Of a stretch of 64,000 nucleotides of DNA, positions 1 through 12,036 are shown in pieces. Below the pieces are notes generated by a model. It did not search any database. It was given only the letters and a program-made list of their open reading frames with translations, and was not told the origin of the DNA. The DNA comes from Geoglobus acetivorans (GTDB lineage: Archaea > Halobacteriota > Archaeoglobi > Archaeoglobales > Archaeoglobaceae). Positions within the stretch are counted from its first letter, which is position 1; each line of letters opens with the position of its first letter. A program made the position numbers and the translations under genes. The stretch spans positions 434,001 to 498,000 of the forward strand of contig NZ_CP087714.1 in the NCBI RefSeq assembly GCF_039641995.1, given 5' to 3'.

Positions 1-326
1 AGTGCTTTCGGGTTTCTGAACAGCAGCGCTCTCGTCCTCTCCATCATAGCCTTCAGGTGAGCAGACACTCCACCGTTGTGCACCGGGGTGGCGAGGATCA
101 CACCCTTCGAAGCCTCGAGTAGCTCGTAGAGCTCCGCCATGTCATCCTCATGCACGCACCTCTTCGATTTTCTGCAAAAATCGCAGTGCCTGCAGAACTC
201 TATCTTACTGTCATGGGCTGAGAATAGAGTGGTCTCGACCCCGCGCTTCTCGAGCATCTTCAACGCGAGCGAGAGGACATGGTGTGTTGTTTTCTTCCTG
301 GGACTTCCACATATTCCCAGTATCAT
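1..326 (-). CDS. Iron-sulfur flavoprotein / NADPH-dependent FMN reductase family (partial)
   Basis: The gene runs off the left edge; 108 N-terminal residues are visible. It opens with the flavodoxin-like phosphate loop MILGICGSPRKKT, which binds FMN, and carries a compact cysteine cluster (CRHCDFCRKSKRC, about residues 46-58). That spacing is typical of the archaeal iron-sulfur flavoprotein (Isf) family, where it holds a 4Fe-4S cluster next to FMN. The stretch ILATPVHNGGVSAHLKAMMER is the usual second FMN-contact region. These are soluble electron carriers or reductases, and the natural substrate of this one cannot be told. The ATG at 324-326 is chosen because the flavodoxin fold starts there. 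Confidence 0.8.
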   Translation of the reverse strand, partial: MILGICGSPRKKTTHHVLSLALKMLEKRGVETTLFSAHDSKIEFCRHCDFCRKSKRCVHEDDMAELYELLEASKGVILATPVHNGGVSAHLKAMMERTRALLFRNPKA

Positions 327-364
327 TGCCTTACTTTTCCCGGCTTCTTAGTTAAATCTTTGGA

Positions 365-1483
365 TTAACTGAGGTATCCGAGCCTGATGAGCATCTGTCT
401 GAAATCTGAAATGAATTCCTTTATCATCTCTTCATTTACATGTGGCATTATGACCATCCTGATAGCTTCAGGCTCCCTGATGGTGGATATCACCCATCTT
501 CTCCTGTACAGCTCGTCCTTCAGCCTGCTGGCATCACGTGCGTGGAATGAAACGACGTTCATAACCGGCTCGACCACAGGCTCAAATCCGAGGGTTTTCA
601 TTTCCTCTACGAGCGTTCTGGTGTTTCTGAGACACTCCCTCACGATCCCTTTCATCCCATCGTATCCAAGATGTTTCAGCACCGCGTAGGTTGAGGCGAC
701 ACCTGTTCCGGGTCGCGTTCCTGTTAGGGTGTACTGGAATCTGGTTGTGAGGTAGGGCGTTTCAACTTCGAGGGCCTTGAGGAAGGTCTCGTCTCTGAAA
801 AGTATTCCCCCAGCGGGAATCGTGGCCATGCCCATTTTGTGGGGATCGACGGTTATCGAGCTTACAGCTCTTACTTCGAAATCAAACGGGACTTTCTCAT
901 CCAGAAATGGTAGAACGAGTCCGCCAAAAGCTGCATCGATGTGCAGAAAAACATTCTGGTCTTCCGCAATTTTTCCCAGCTCTTTAATATCGTCCACCTG
1001 CCCAAGCTCTGTGGTTCCGGCTATGCCCACGAGCGCCACGGTATTGTCGTCCACGAGCTTTTCAACTTCCGACACATCCACGCAGTAGTTTTCGTCCAGT
1101 TTTGCTCTCCTTATCTCCACTCCGAGGATGTCGCCTATTTTTTCGAATGAAAAGTGGGCAGATTTTGGGATGACTATGTTTGGTTTATCCACTTTTTTCA
1201 GGTTTCTTGCAGCTCTGATTCCCTGAATGTTCGCTTCAGTCCCTCCGGATGATATGTATCCGGCAGCATTTTTGTTGCCCAGCAGTCTGCCGAGCATTGA
1301 GATGACCTTTTTTTCAAGCTCCATGGTTCCGACGAATATTCCCGGGTCTCCGAGGTTTGTTTCAATAAATAAACTGTGAGCTTCAGCTGCAACAGGATGC
1401 GGGACAGTACACATTGAGCTGAGAACTCTCGAGTAGGGAATATCCCTGCCTCTGACAGCTTTGAGTTCCTCAATCACATCCAT
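365..1483 (-). CDS. mfnA: L-tyrosine / L-aspartate decarboxylase MfnA
   Basis: PLP-dependent group II decarboxylase of 372 residues. The motif SSGGTEANIQGIRAARNL and the lysine motif SITVDPHKMGMATIPAGG, which carries the PLP Schiff-base lysine, place it in the archaeal MfnA family. The family makes tyramine for methanofuran, or beta-alanine for coenzyme A, from aspartate. With mfnF and mfnE at 47.3-48.8 kb, the methanofuran role is the better guess. An in-frame ATG lies further upstream at 1543, but the start at 1483 fits the family length and sits 25 nt from a TATA box at 1504-1513, so a leaderless mRNA is expected. Which amino acid is preferred cannot be read from the sequence. Confidence 0.85.
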   Translation of the reverse strand: MDVIEELKAVRGRDIPYSRVLSSMCTVPHPVAAEAHSLFIETNLGDPGIFVGTMELEKKVISMLGRLLGNKNAAGYISSGGTEANIQGIRAARNLKKVDKPNIVIPKSAHFSFEKIGDILGVEIRRAKLDENYCVDVSEVEKLVDDNTVALVGIAGTTELGQVDDIKELGKIAEDQNVFLHIDAAFGGLVLPFLDEKVPFDFEVRAVSSITVDPHKMGMATIPAGGILFRDETFLKALEVETPYLTTRFQYTLTGTRPGTGVASTYAVLKHLGYDGMKGIVRECLRNTRTLVEEMKTLGFEPVVEPVMNVVSFHARDASRLKDELYRRRWVISTIREPEAIRMVIMPHVNEEMIKEFISDFRQMLIRLGYLS

Positions 1484-1503
1484 GTCAGGCGTTTGGGAAC
1501 AAC

Positions 1504-1513
1504 TATTTAAATA
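1504..1513. promoter_or_regulatory. Palindromic TATA box shared by mfnA and mobA
   Basis: TATTTAAATA is a perfect palindrome. Its centre is about 25 nt from the mfnA start (1483, minus strand) and about 22 nt from the mobA GTG (1531, plus strand). No other TATA-like element lies in this 47-bp divergent spacer. A single box could therefore serve both leaderless transcripts. Confidence 0.55.
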
Positions 1514-1530
1514 ACTAATCCATTTCTGAT

Positions 1531-2148
1531 GTGAATGTTGCAATTCTCGTCGGGGGGAGGGGGAGGAGGCTTGGCGGTGCTGAAAAGTCTCAGATAAGAA
1601 TTTGCGGAAAAAAGATTATTGAAAGGCTTATCGAGGAATTTGCCGAATTTGAAACCGTTATTGTTTGCAGAGATGAAGGTCAAAAGCGGCTTTTTGAGGG
1701 ACATCGCTGTGTTGTAGATTCTGTGAGGAATTTTGGCCCTCTTGCAGGGATACATTCGGCTTTGAGCTACTTCAGTAGCAGGACAGCTGTTGTTGCGTGC
1801 GACATGCCCTTTGTTAAGGCAAAAGTTTTGGAAAAACTGTATGCTGAGGCTGAAAAATGTGATGCGGATGCGCTGCTACCGGTATGGAGTGACGGAAGAC
1901 TTGAGCCTTTGCTGGCAGTTTATTCTCCGAAAATTCTTCTCGAAATTGAGAGAAGCTTCGAAAAAAACGAGAGGAAGATACTCGCTCCAGTGTTCCGGAG
2001 CAATAATGTTGCTCTTTATGACATTGAATGTTTACGAAAAATTGATAAAAATCTGTTATCTTTCTTTAATGTAAATACCCGTGAAGACGTGGAGCGAGCT
2101 GAAAAACTATGCTTGTCGATAGATTTGGGAGGAAAATCACAAATCTGA
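1531..2148 (+). CDS. mobA: Molybdenum cofactor guanylyltransferase MobA
   Basis: 205-residue nucleotidyltransferase of the MobA family, which transfers GMP from GTP to molybdopterin (or the tungsten form). The N-terminal signature AILVGGRGRRLGGAEKS is the nucleotide-binding loop. NFGPLAGIHSAL and VVACDMPFV (metal-binding aspartate) follow in the expected order. The start is GTG at 1531, probably leaderless from the box at 1504-1513. The 3' end overlaps moaA by 40 nt, so the two molybdopterin genes are probably co-transcribed. Some archaeal members of the wider family act on other substrates, but the moaA neighbour supports a cofactor role. Confidence 0.8.
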   Translation: MNVAILVGGRGRRLGGAEKSQIRICGKKIIERLIEEFAEFETVIVCRDEGQKRLFEGHRCVVDSVRNFGPLAGIHSALSYFSSRTAVVACDMPFVKAKVLEKLYAEAEKCDADALLPVWSDGRLEPLLAVYSPKILLEIERSFEKNERKILAPVFRSNNVALYDIECLRKIDKNLLSFFNVNTREDVERAEKLCLSIDLGGKSQI

Positions 2149-2993
2149 GGATTTCTGTAACATCAAGGTGCAACCTGAACTGTTTTTACTGTCACAGGGA
2201 AGGCTATCTTAGTGGAGATGAGCTTTCTCCAGATGAGATAGCTGAAATTGCAGAAGCTTTCAGAGAACTGGGGGTCAGGAAAGTCAAGATCACAGGGGGA
2301 GAACCCCTCGTGAGGAAGGATATCGTAGAAATCGTGGAAAAGCTCCCGAAATTTGATGAAATCTCGATGACAACCAACGGACAGCTTTTGAGCAGGTATG
2401 CGTGTGATTTGAAACGTGCCGGACTGGACAGAGTCAACGTGAGTCTTGACACCCTTGATGCGAAAAAGTATCGGGCAATGACGAGGGGTGGGAAGATTGA
2501 AAGGGTCATCGAGGGGATAGAGGCAGCAATTAACGCTGGTTTGACTCCCGTAAAGCTCAACATGGTTCTGATTTCTGGACTGAACCTTGATGAAATTGAT
2601 GAAATGATCAAATTCGCCAGAAAGTTCAGAGGAAAACTTATTCTGCAGTTCATAGAACTTGTCAATCTTAATTACAATGGCGAAGGATATTTTGACGTCT
2701 TCCGGCTTAAAGAAAGGTTCGAAAGCAGTGCGAGGGAGATTAGAATCAGAGGTATGCAGAAAAGAAGACAGTACATTTTCGAGGATTATGCTGTTGAACT
2801 TGTAAAGCCTGTTGATAATTCGGAGTTCTGTCATTCCTGCAACAGAATAAGGGTTACAGCAGATGGAAAAATAAAACCATGTCTTATGAGAAACGACAAT
2901 CTTGTTGATGTTCGTGGCTTAAGCGGAGAAAGATTATTAAATGTTATAAGAGAGGCGATACTGTTGAGAGAGCCTTATTACAGGGGTGATTGA
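2109..2993 (+). CDS. moaA: GTP 3',8-cyclase MoaA
   Basis: Radical SAM enzyme for the first step of molybdopterin synthesis, converting GTP to 3',8-cH2GTP. The radical SAM cluster is at C21, C25 and C28 (SRCNLNCFYCHREG). ITGGEPLVR is the SAM-binding GGEP motif. The second, GTP-binding 4Fe-4S cluster is supplied near the C-terminus by FCHSCNRIRVTADGKIKPCL. The length of 294 residues is normal for archaeal MoaA. The protein ends in YYRGD, without the terminal Gly-Gly found in many bacterial MoaA proteins. It overlaps mobA upstream and is followed after one base by a small ORF. Confidence 0.92.
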   Translation: MLVDRFGRKITNLRISVTSRCNLNCFYCHREGYLSGDELSPDEIAEIAEAFRELGVRKVKITGGEPLVRKDIVEIVEKLPKFDEISMTTNGQLLSRYACDLKRAGLDRVNVSLDTLDAKKYRAMTRGGKIERVIEGIEAAINAGLTPVKLNMVLISGLNLDEIDEMIKFARKFRGKLILQFIELVNLNYNGEGYFDVFRLKERFESSAREIRIRGMQKRRQYIFEDYAVELVKPVDNSEFCHSCNRIRVTADGKIKPCLMRNDNLVDVRGLSGERLLNVIREAILLREPYYRGD

Positions 2994-2994
2994 T

Positions 2995-3153
2995 TTGGTC
3001 GAGATAAAAATAGACGGAAAGGTGATTCCCGTAAACCGCTACGTGAAAGACGTCTTTCTGAAGGTCATCGCTGCCCTCGTGTCAACCCTGAAGGGTGTGC
3101 CGGAAGACTGGTCAGAGATTGAAATAAAAATAAGCAGAGAAGATGAGGAGTGA
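2995..3153 (+). CDS. Small conserved-looking protein, 52 aa
   Basis: A TTG-initiated ORF begins one base after the moaA stop and overlaps the hisC start by 11 nt. The protein begins MVEIKIDGKVIPVNRYVKDV and ends in SEIEIKISREDEE. It has two short beta-like stretches at the ends and a hydrophobic helix (FLKVIAALVSTL) between them. A ribosome-binding stretch GGGGTGAT precedes the start. Tight packing between two real genes and a protein-like composition support translation. I recognise no function. Similar short archaeal proteins of the form -EIKI-GK-IP-N- are known to me only as hypothetical. Confidence 0.6.
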   Translation: MVEIKIDGKVIPVNRYVKDVFLKVIAALVSTLKGVPEDWSEIEIKISREDEE

Positions 3154-4189
3154 TATAGACAGGATACCGGAATATGTTCCTGGGAAGAGCATCGAAGAAA
3201 TCAAGAAAAAATACGGGCTGAAGAGAATAATCAAGCTTGCTTCCAACGAGAATCCTTATGGCTTTTCTCCAAAGGTGGCGGAGATTCTGAAGAATCAATA
3301 TCGCCTCAACGTCTATCCGCCTTCTGATCCTGGTGAACTCAGGGAGAGAATTGCAGACTATATCGGATATGAGCCAGAGATGATTGCACTATCAGCAGGA
3401 ATGGATGGAGTCCTTGAGTCAGTTTTCAAGATGCTCATAGATCCCGGAGATGCTGTTTGCTATGCTCCTCCAACCTTTCCGTATTACTCCATTCTCTCCA
3501 GGATTTACAGAGCGAATGAGGTCTGGCTGAAAAGAAATTCGAATTACAGAATGGCAGAATACGTGAAAGGAGCGAAACTCACAATCATCTGCACACCGAA
3601 CAATCCCACAGGCAACTCTGAAGATTTTGACTTTGTCAGAGAAGTGGTCGAGTCGGTAAGAGGGTATGTATTTATTGATGAGGCCTATGCTGAGTTTGCG
3701 GAAAGGGATATGCTGAAGCTTGCGGAATATGAGAACGTGATCATAGGTAGAACGTTTTCAAAGGCCTTTGGGCTGGCGAACCTCAGAATTGGCTACGGGA
3801 TTATGCACCCGTCGCTTAGAAAGGCGTTCATGAGGGTCAATCCACCTTTTTCTCTTTCATCCGTTGCAATATCTGCCGCACTTGCGGCTCTTGAGGACAT
3901 CGATTGGATGAAGGAAACGGTGAGAAAGATCGTTTATGGCAGAGGATGGCTTCATTCCGAGCTTGAAAAAATCGCAAAGCCTGTGAAGTCTGATGCCAAC
4001 TTCATCTTTTTCGAGACTGAAATCACTTCCAGGGACCTAGCGGAGAGACTTGAAAGGAGGGGTGTGATTATCAGGTCTCTCAGAAATTTTGATGGCGCAG
4101 GCGAAAATGCGGTCAGGGTGAGTGTTGGGACTGAGGAACAGAACAAAATCTTTATCGACACGCTGAGGGAGGTACTGTGTTCGCGATAA
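3143..4189 (+). CDS. hisC: Histidinol-phosphate aminotransferase HisC
   Basis: Fold-type I PLP aminotransferase of 348 residues that converts imidazole acetol phosphate and glutamate to histidinol phosphate. Visible family marks are KLASNENPYG near residue 31, YAPPTFPYY, TPNNPTGN (residues 151-158), FIDEAYAEF and the PLP-lysine motif RTFSKAFGLANLRIGYG with K207. The arginine of LRIGYG binds the substrate phosphate. The ATG at 3143 overlaps the preceding small ORF and the 3' end overlaps the next gene by 13 nt, so translation is probably coupled. A second histidine gene, hisI, lies far away at 56.0 kb, so the his genes are scattered here. Confidence 0.88.
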   Translation: MRSDIDRIPEYVPGKSIEEIKKKYGLKRIIKLASNENPYGFSPKVAEILKNQYRLNVYPPSDPGELRERIADYIGYEPEMIALSAGMDGVLESVFKMLIDPGDAVCYAPPTFPYYSILSRIYRANEVWLKRNSNYRMAEYVKGAKLTIICTPNNPTGNSEDFDFVREVVESVRGYVFIDEAYAEFAERDMLKLAEYENVIIGRTFSKAFGLANLRIGYGIMHPSLRKAFMRVNPPFSLSSVAISAALAALEDIDWMKETVRKIVYGRGWLHSELEKIAKPVKSDANFIFFETEITSRDLAERLERRGVIIRSLRNFDGAGENAVRVSVGTEEQNKIFIDTLREVLCSR

Positions 4190-4707
4190 CCGGCACCCCT
4201 GGGGTTGGAAAAACCACCGTTTCGGAGATACTCAGGAGAAAAGGTTACAGAGTTATTCATATCAATGAGGTGGCTGAATACTACGGTTGCCTATCCAGAG
4301 AAGGAGATGAACTCGTTGTCGACCTCGACTGCCTTGACGGGAGGTTCGATCCGTACGAATGGGAGTGTGATTTTGTGGAGGGGCATCTCAGCCATCATAT
4401 TGCGGACAGATGTGCCGTCCTGCGGTGTCACCCTGCTGAGCTTTTAGAAAGGATGAAGGGCAAGGGCTGGGACGAGGATAAGATTCTGGAGAATCTTGAA
4501 GCGGAAATAGTGGATTTCATCCTTGTAGAATCACTCGAGATGTGTGCAGAAGTGCACGAAATTGATACAACAGGTAAGACACCGCATGAAGTTGCCAGAA
4601 TAGTGGAAAGCATATATCTAAGGCAGACCGCTTCTCCACCCGGAAATGTGGACTGGATATCTGAAATTGGAGGGGAAATTGACAGATTTATCAGAAAGAG
4701 GTTATAG
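4177..4707 (+). CDS. Adenylate kinase 6 / Fap7-type NTPase
   Basis: 176-residue P-loop kinase with the N-terminal Walker A GTPGVGKTT and the lid-side motif CHPAELLERMKGKGWDEDKILENLEAE typical of the AK6/Fap7 family. In eukaryotes and archaea these proteins have weak adenylate kinase activity and help mature the small ribosomal subunit together with uS11. The start is GTG at 4177, within the last codons of hisC. About 25 extra residues at the C-terminus (after SIYLRQT) go beyond the core fold. The gene is last in the mobA-moaA-hisC cluster and just upstream of the rRNA operon. That neighbourhood is suggestive but not proof of a ribosomal role. Confidence 0.8.
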   Translation: MFAITGTPGVGKTTVSEILRRKGYRVIHINEVAEYYGCLSREGDELVVDLDCLDGRFDPYEWECDFVEGHLSHHIADRCAVLRCHPAELLERMKGKGWDEDKILENLEAEIVDFILVESLEMCAEVHEIDTTGKTPHEVARIVESIYLRQTASPPGNVDWISEIGGEIDRFIRKRL

Positions 4708-4830
4708 CTTATTGGTACCTCTTAATCCAGCTTTGATTATTTTTCCATTACTTGAAATTCGGATGGTATTCGGGCAGAAGAACTTTTTCTTGACATCTTT
4801 AATTATTTTTCACTTGGTTTTTCAGCCAAA

Positions 4831-4985
4831 AGCTTTATATTTCCACCCTGTACTTAGCGGAATTACACGTGCGGGGGCTTTCCGAGGTTGAAGGCCCCTG
4901 AGATCAAGGGCAAGGTTTATATAACCAAGCATCAGCAGAAAAATCCCCGCAAGGGGGGTTGAGATGCACGATAAAGCTTATAAAT
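4831..4985 (+). promoter_or_regulatory. rRNA operon promoter region with three TATA-like boxes
   Basis: Three TATA-like elements point toward the rRNA genes: CTTTATATTT at 4833-4842, GTTTATATAACC at 4914-4925 and CTTATAAATC at 4977-4986. The first two are each followed by a GC-rich block that can fold: GGGGGCTT pairs with AAGGCCCC after the first, and CCCCGCAAGGGG follows the second. The 4708-4830 stretch upstream is AT-rich and I see no gene in it. Tandem promoters would fit a single rRNA operon that needs strong output, but which boxes are used is not known. Confidence 0.5.
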
Positions 4986-5013
4986 CATAAAGTCTCAATA
5001 ACATATTACCAAA

Positions 5014-5121
5014 ACCGCGGGACCGGCAAGGGCCCCGAAAGGGCGTAATGCCTGTGATGAGGGGCGGTGTTCCCACCCGCGGTATAGCTAAGGAGGACGT
5101 GTCCGGTGAGACACGTCTGAG
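5014..5121 (+). other. Structured 16S leader
   Basis: The transcribed leader between the last TATA box and the 16S processing stem can form two hairpins. One closes through ACCGCGGG at about 5014 and CCCGCGGT at about 5078-5085. The other is the eight-base-pair stem GACGTGTC / GACACGTC at about 5096-5117 with a six-base loop. No ORF is supported. Confidence 0.5.
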
Positions 5122-5156
5122 ATGGGCCTGTCAGCAAGGCAGATCCGGTGGGAGAA
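5122..5156 (+). other. 5' arm of 16S bulge-helix-bulge processing stem
   Basis: Positions 5122-5136 pair perfectly with 6714-6728, the four bases AGGC at 5137-5140 pair with GCCT at 6707-6710, and 5144-5156 pair with 6694-6706. AGA (5141-5143) is bulged on this arm and AAA (6711-6713) on the other. This is the canonical 3-nt bulge, 4-bp helix, 3-nt bulge recognised by the archaeal tRNA splicing endonuclease. Cleavage in the two bulges would release pre-16S rRNA. Confidence 0.88.
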
Positions 5157-5184
5157 GGGACGTATTCACCCTTTTCCCCGCCAA

Positions 5185-6678
<1,494 letters not shown>

Positions 6679-6693
6679 TAACGTAGCGGGCCT

Positions 6694-6728
6694 TTCTCCC
6701 ACCGGAGCCTAAATGCTGACAGGCCCAT
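6694..6728 (+). other. 3' arm of 16S bulge-helix-bulge processing stem
   Basis: This arm complements 5122-5156 as described for the 5' arm. It ends directly at the first base of tRNA-Ala (6729), so tRNA 5' processing and 16S trailer release share one junction. Confidence 0.88.
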
Positions 6729-6801
6729 GGGCTCGTAGCTCAGCTGGGAGAGCGCCGCCTTTGCGAGGCGGAGGCCTCGGGTTCAAATCCCGACGAGTCC
6801 A
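6729..6801 (+). tRNA. tRNA-Ala(TGC)
   Basis: A 73-nt cloverleaf lies in the 16S-23S spacer. The acceptor stem GGGCTCG pairs with CGAGTCC with one G-U pair, and the discriminator base is A. The anticodon stem is CCGCC/GGCGG with loop TTTGCGA, which gives anticodon TGC at 6762-6764. The T-arm is TCGGG-TTCAAAT-CCCGA. CCA is not encoded. A tRNA-Ala at this place is standard in euryarchaeal rRNA operons. Confidence 0.97.
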
Positions 6802-6875
6802 TTAATTCTTGTATCTCAGGTGCACCCGGTGATGGAAAAGTCACCGGGGAAGGGCTTAGCCCCATGTGGGCTGTG

Positions 6876-6917
6876 AGGCCGTGTACAGGTCTGTTCCCAG
6901 GTACTTACTGGGACCGG
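6876..6917 (+). other. 5' arm of 23S bulge-helix-bulge processing stem
   Basis: The 25 bases at 6876-6900 are perfectly complementary to 9898-9922. GTAC (6901-6904) pairs with GTAT (9891-9894), and CTGGGACCGG (6908-6917) pairs with CCGGTCTCAG (9881-9890). The bulges are TTA (6905-6907) here and ATG (9895-9897) on the other arm. This again gives a canonical 3-4-3 splicing-endonuclease site. Confidence 0.88.
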
Positions 6918-6925
6918 TGAGGCTC

Positions 6926-9877
<2,952 letters not shown>

Positions 9878-9880
9878 TTG

Positions 9881-9922
9881 CCGGTCTCAGGTATATGCTG
9901 GGAACAGACCTGTACACGGCCT
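9881..9922 (+). other. 3' arm of 23S bulge-helix-bulge processing stem
   Basis: This is the partner of 6876-6917; the pairing is given there. It is followed directly by an AT-rich stretch and the promoter of the next gene. Confidence 0.88.
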
Positions 9923-9949
9923 GAGAAATTCTTTTATTAACTTCTTCTC

Positions 9950-10975
9950 ATGTTTTTCTCTGTGGAACTGTCTAAGCTTCGAAGGCTGATTCAGCTTTCA
10001 CATTTTGACGTATGTCATGAAAGGTGTGTGTTTGACCCTTTTAGAGCGATCTATCGCTCGGCAGGGGCGAATCTTTTCAAGACGCTGATAAGCTCCTCAT
10101 GCTCGTACGATTGCCATTACTGCAATAATGCCTGGAATAAGGGCTACGCTGCGAAACCTGAAGAAATTGTAAAGGCTTTTGAGCTTCTGCTGGGAAATGG
10201 GCTGGTAAATGGAGCATTCCTTTCCAATTCGATAAGGGATCCGGAAAGGTCGATGGACGAAATCATCGAAAGTGCTGAGATGATCAGAAGGAATTTTGAC
10301 GGGTATCTCCACCTCAAAATAATACCGGGTTGCACCAGAGATCAGATAAAACAGGCGGTAATGCTTGCAGACAGAGTCAGTGTTAATCTGGAAAGCCCAT
10401 CCTACTCAATTCTCACCGAGCTGTGTTCCACAAAATCAAGATCTGATTTTTCGAGAACTCTCAGAATTGCTCTAAAAATGGCAAGGAGGGCTGGCAGGAG
10501 CTTCACCACACAGATGATTGCAGGGCTGGGTGAAAAAGATGTGCAAATTCTTAAGGTAGCGGAGAAGCTTTACGAGAGGGGTGTTAGGAGGGTGTATTAC
10601 TCCCGCTTTACACCACTCAAGGGAACGCCCCTTGAAAACATGAAGAGAGAGAGGAAAGCGAGAGTCGTGAAGCTTTACAGGGCTGATGCACTGATCAGGC
10701 TGTATGGTTTTGATGTTAAAGAGCTGGAAGAGATTATGGTTGACGGAAATCTCATGAATGAGGACCCAAAGATACTTTTTGCACTCAAAAAGCTTGAGAG
10801 AGGGGAGGAGCTGAGACCCTTGGAGGTTCCTGGTTTGGGATTGAAGACTTCTGGACTTGTAGAGAAGGGGTGCAGTTTGCTCGAACTGAAGAAGCTGGGC
10901 TTCAGCATCAGGCGAGCGACAGCTTTTGACCCATCTCAGAGAAGGCTCCATGACTTTGGAATCAAAACTGGTTAA
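9950..10975 (+). CDS. Radical SAM protein with C-terminal helix-hairpin-helix-like region
   Basis: 341 residues with the cluster motif SSCSYDCHYCNN (C51, C55, C58) in a CX3CX2C arrangement. The region FTTQMIAGLGEKDVQILKVAEKLYERGVRRVYYSRF resembles the radical SAM proteins linked to DNA modification or repair. The C-terminal stretch PLEVPGLGLKTSGLVEKGCSLLELKKLGF looks like helix-hairpin-helix DNA-binding repeats. The family includes putative DNA modification/repair enzymes whose reaction is not known to me. A TATA-like TTTTATTA at 9932-9939 would place the transcript start near a GTG at 9962, so the true protein may be four residues shorter. The gene begins 28 nt after the 23S processing stem. 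Confidence 0.75.
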   Translation: MFFSVELSKLRRLIQLSHFDVCHERCVFDPFRAIYRSAGANLFKTLISSSCSYDCHYCNNAWNKGYAAKPEEIVKAFELLLGNGLVNGAFLSNSIRDPERSMDEIIESAEMIRRNFDGYLHLKIIPGCTRDQIKQAVMLADRVSVNLESPSYSILTELCSTKSRSDFSRTLRIALKMARRAGRSFTTQMIAGLGEKDVQILKVAEKLYERGVRRVYYSRFTPLKGTPLENMKRERKARVVKLYRADALIRLYGFDVKELEEIMVDGNLMNEDPKILFALKKLERGEELRPLEVPGLGLKTSGLVEKGCSLLELKKLGFSIRRATAFDPSQRRLHDFGIKTG

Positions 10976-11007
10976 GCTTTATATCTCATGCGAATTTCTG
11001 GAATGGT

Positions 11008-12036
11008 GTGAAGGTTTTCACATTGGATGTTGGTACGGGAACCCAGGACTTTTTACTGTACATTGAGGGGGAGAATGTTCGAAACTGCCCCAAGGCCGTA
11101 ATGCCCTCCCCAACAAAAATTGTGGCGGAAAAGGTACGCAAACTGGCTGCTGGAGGGGAAGATATACTGCTCACGGGTTACACGATGGGAGGGGGTCCAA
11201 GCTCGAGGGCAATCAGGGATGCACTGGACAGAGTTAACGTTTATGCTTTTGAAAAACCCGCTCTCACGATAAACGATAACCTTCAGAGGGTTGAGGAGCT
11301 TGGAATTCGCATTGTGGATGAGGTGGTTGAAAATACTCACGAAGTGTTTATGACTGACGTTGACATGGCCGCATACTCGTCAATGCTGGAGTCATTTGGC
11401 ATTGGCGTGCCCGATAAATTTGTTGTGGCTGTGCAGGATCACGGTTTTTCTCCCACTGAGAGTAACAGAAAATTCAGGTTCAGGGTGTTTGAGAAGGTAT
11501 TGAACAACTCTCCATACTTGGAGAGCTTCCTGTATTCTGCCGATGATGTTCCGGGGCATTATAACAGAATGAAGTCAGCCGTTACCGCGGTACTGGACTT
11601 TCTTGGTGGAGAAGCTGAGGTGTATGTCATCGATACTGTGTTTGCGGCGATAGGTGGAGCGATGCTCGATGCTGTGGAATTTCCAGCACTGGTGATGAAC
11701 TTCGGCAATGGACACACGGTTTTCGCTGTGATCGACAGAGATGGCAGGATCTACTCCCTCATGGAGCATCACACATCCATCGTGAAAAACATGGATGTTA
11801 AAGAACTTGCCGGAAAATTCATCCGTGGGGAGCTGGATAACGAGACCGTGTATGAGCAGGGAGGACATGGGGCGTGGATTGATGCTGTGGTGGATGTGAA
11901 GGATTTCGTAAAAACAGGCCCCAATGCTCACATCGCAGATTTCAGGGAAGCAAATCCGGCGGGTGACGTCATGGTCGTTGGAAATCTCGGCATGGTCAAC
12001 TTGCTGAAGAGCCATGAATTCCTGGCAGGAGTTTGA
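11008..12036 (+). CDS. DUF1786 family protein (ASKHA-like)
   Basis: 342 residues starting at GTG. The N-terminus MKVFTLDVGTGTQDFLLY is a phosphate-binding loop of the sugar-kinase/Hsp70 type, and LLTGYTMGGGPSSRAIRDAL, VMNFGNGHTVFAVI and EQGGHGAWIDA are typical of the archaeal DUF1786 family. That family is sometimes labelled as related to pyruvate-formate-lyase activation, for which I see no support: there is no radical SAM motif. A TATA box (TTTATATC) lies at about 10978-10985. The 3' end overlaps the next ORF by 23 nt. Function unknown. Confidence 0.7.
   Translation: MKVFTLDVGTGTQDFLLYIEGENVRNCPKAVMPSPTKIVAEKVRKLAAGGEDILLTGYTMGGGPSSRAIRDALDRVNVYAFEKPALTINDNLQRVEELGIRIVDEVVENTHEVFMTDVDMAAYSSMLESFGIGVPDKFVVAVQDHGFSPTESNRKFRFRVFEKVLNNSPYLESFLYSADDVPGHYNRMKSAVTAVLDFLGGEAEVYVIDTVFAAIGGAMLDAVEFPALVMNFGNGHTVFAVIDRDGRIYSLMEHHTSIVKNMDVKELAGKFIRGELDNETVYEQGGHGAWIDAVVDVKDFVKTGPNAHIADFREANPAGDVMVVGNLGMVNLLKSHEFLAGV

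Noticed and set aside
2163-2834. 223-residue open frame antisense to moaA
   Set aside because: MoaA on the plus strand has complete catalytic motifs; the antisense frame has none.
5054-5120. Candidate C/D box RNA in the 16S leader (GTGATGA ... CTGA)
   Set aside because: The CTGA follows directly on an eight-base-pair hairpin that would bury it, no terminal stem forms, and D'/C' boxes are not evident.
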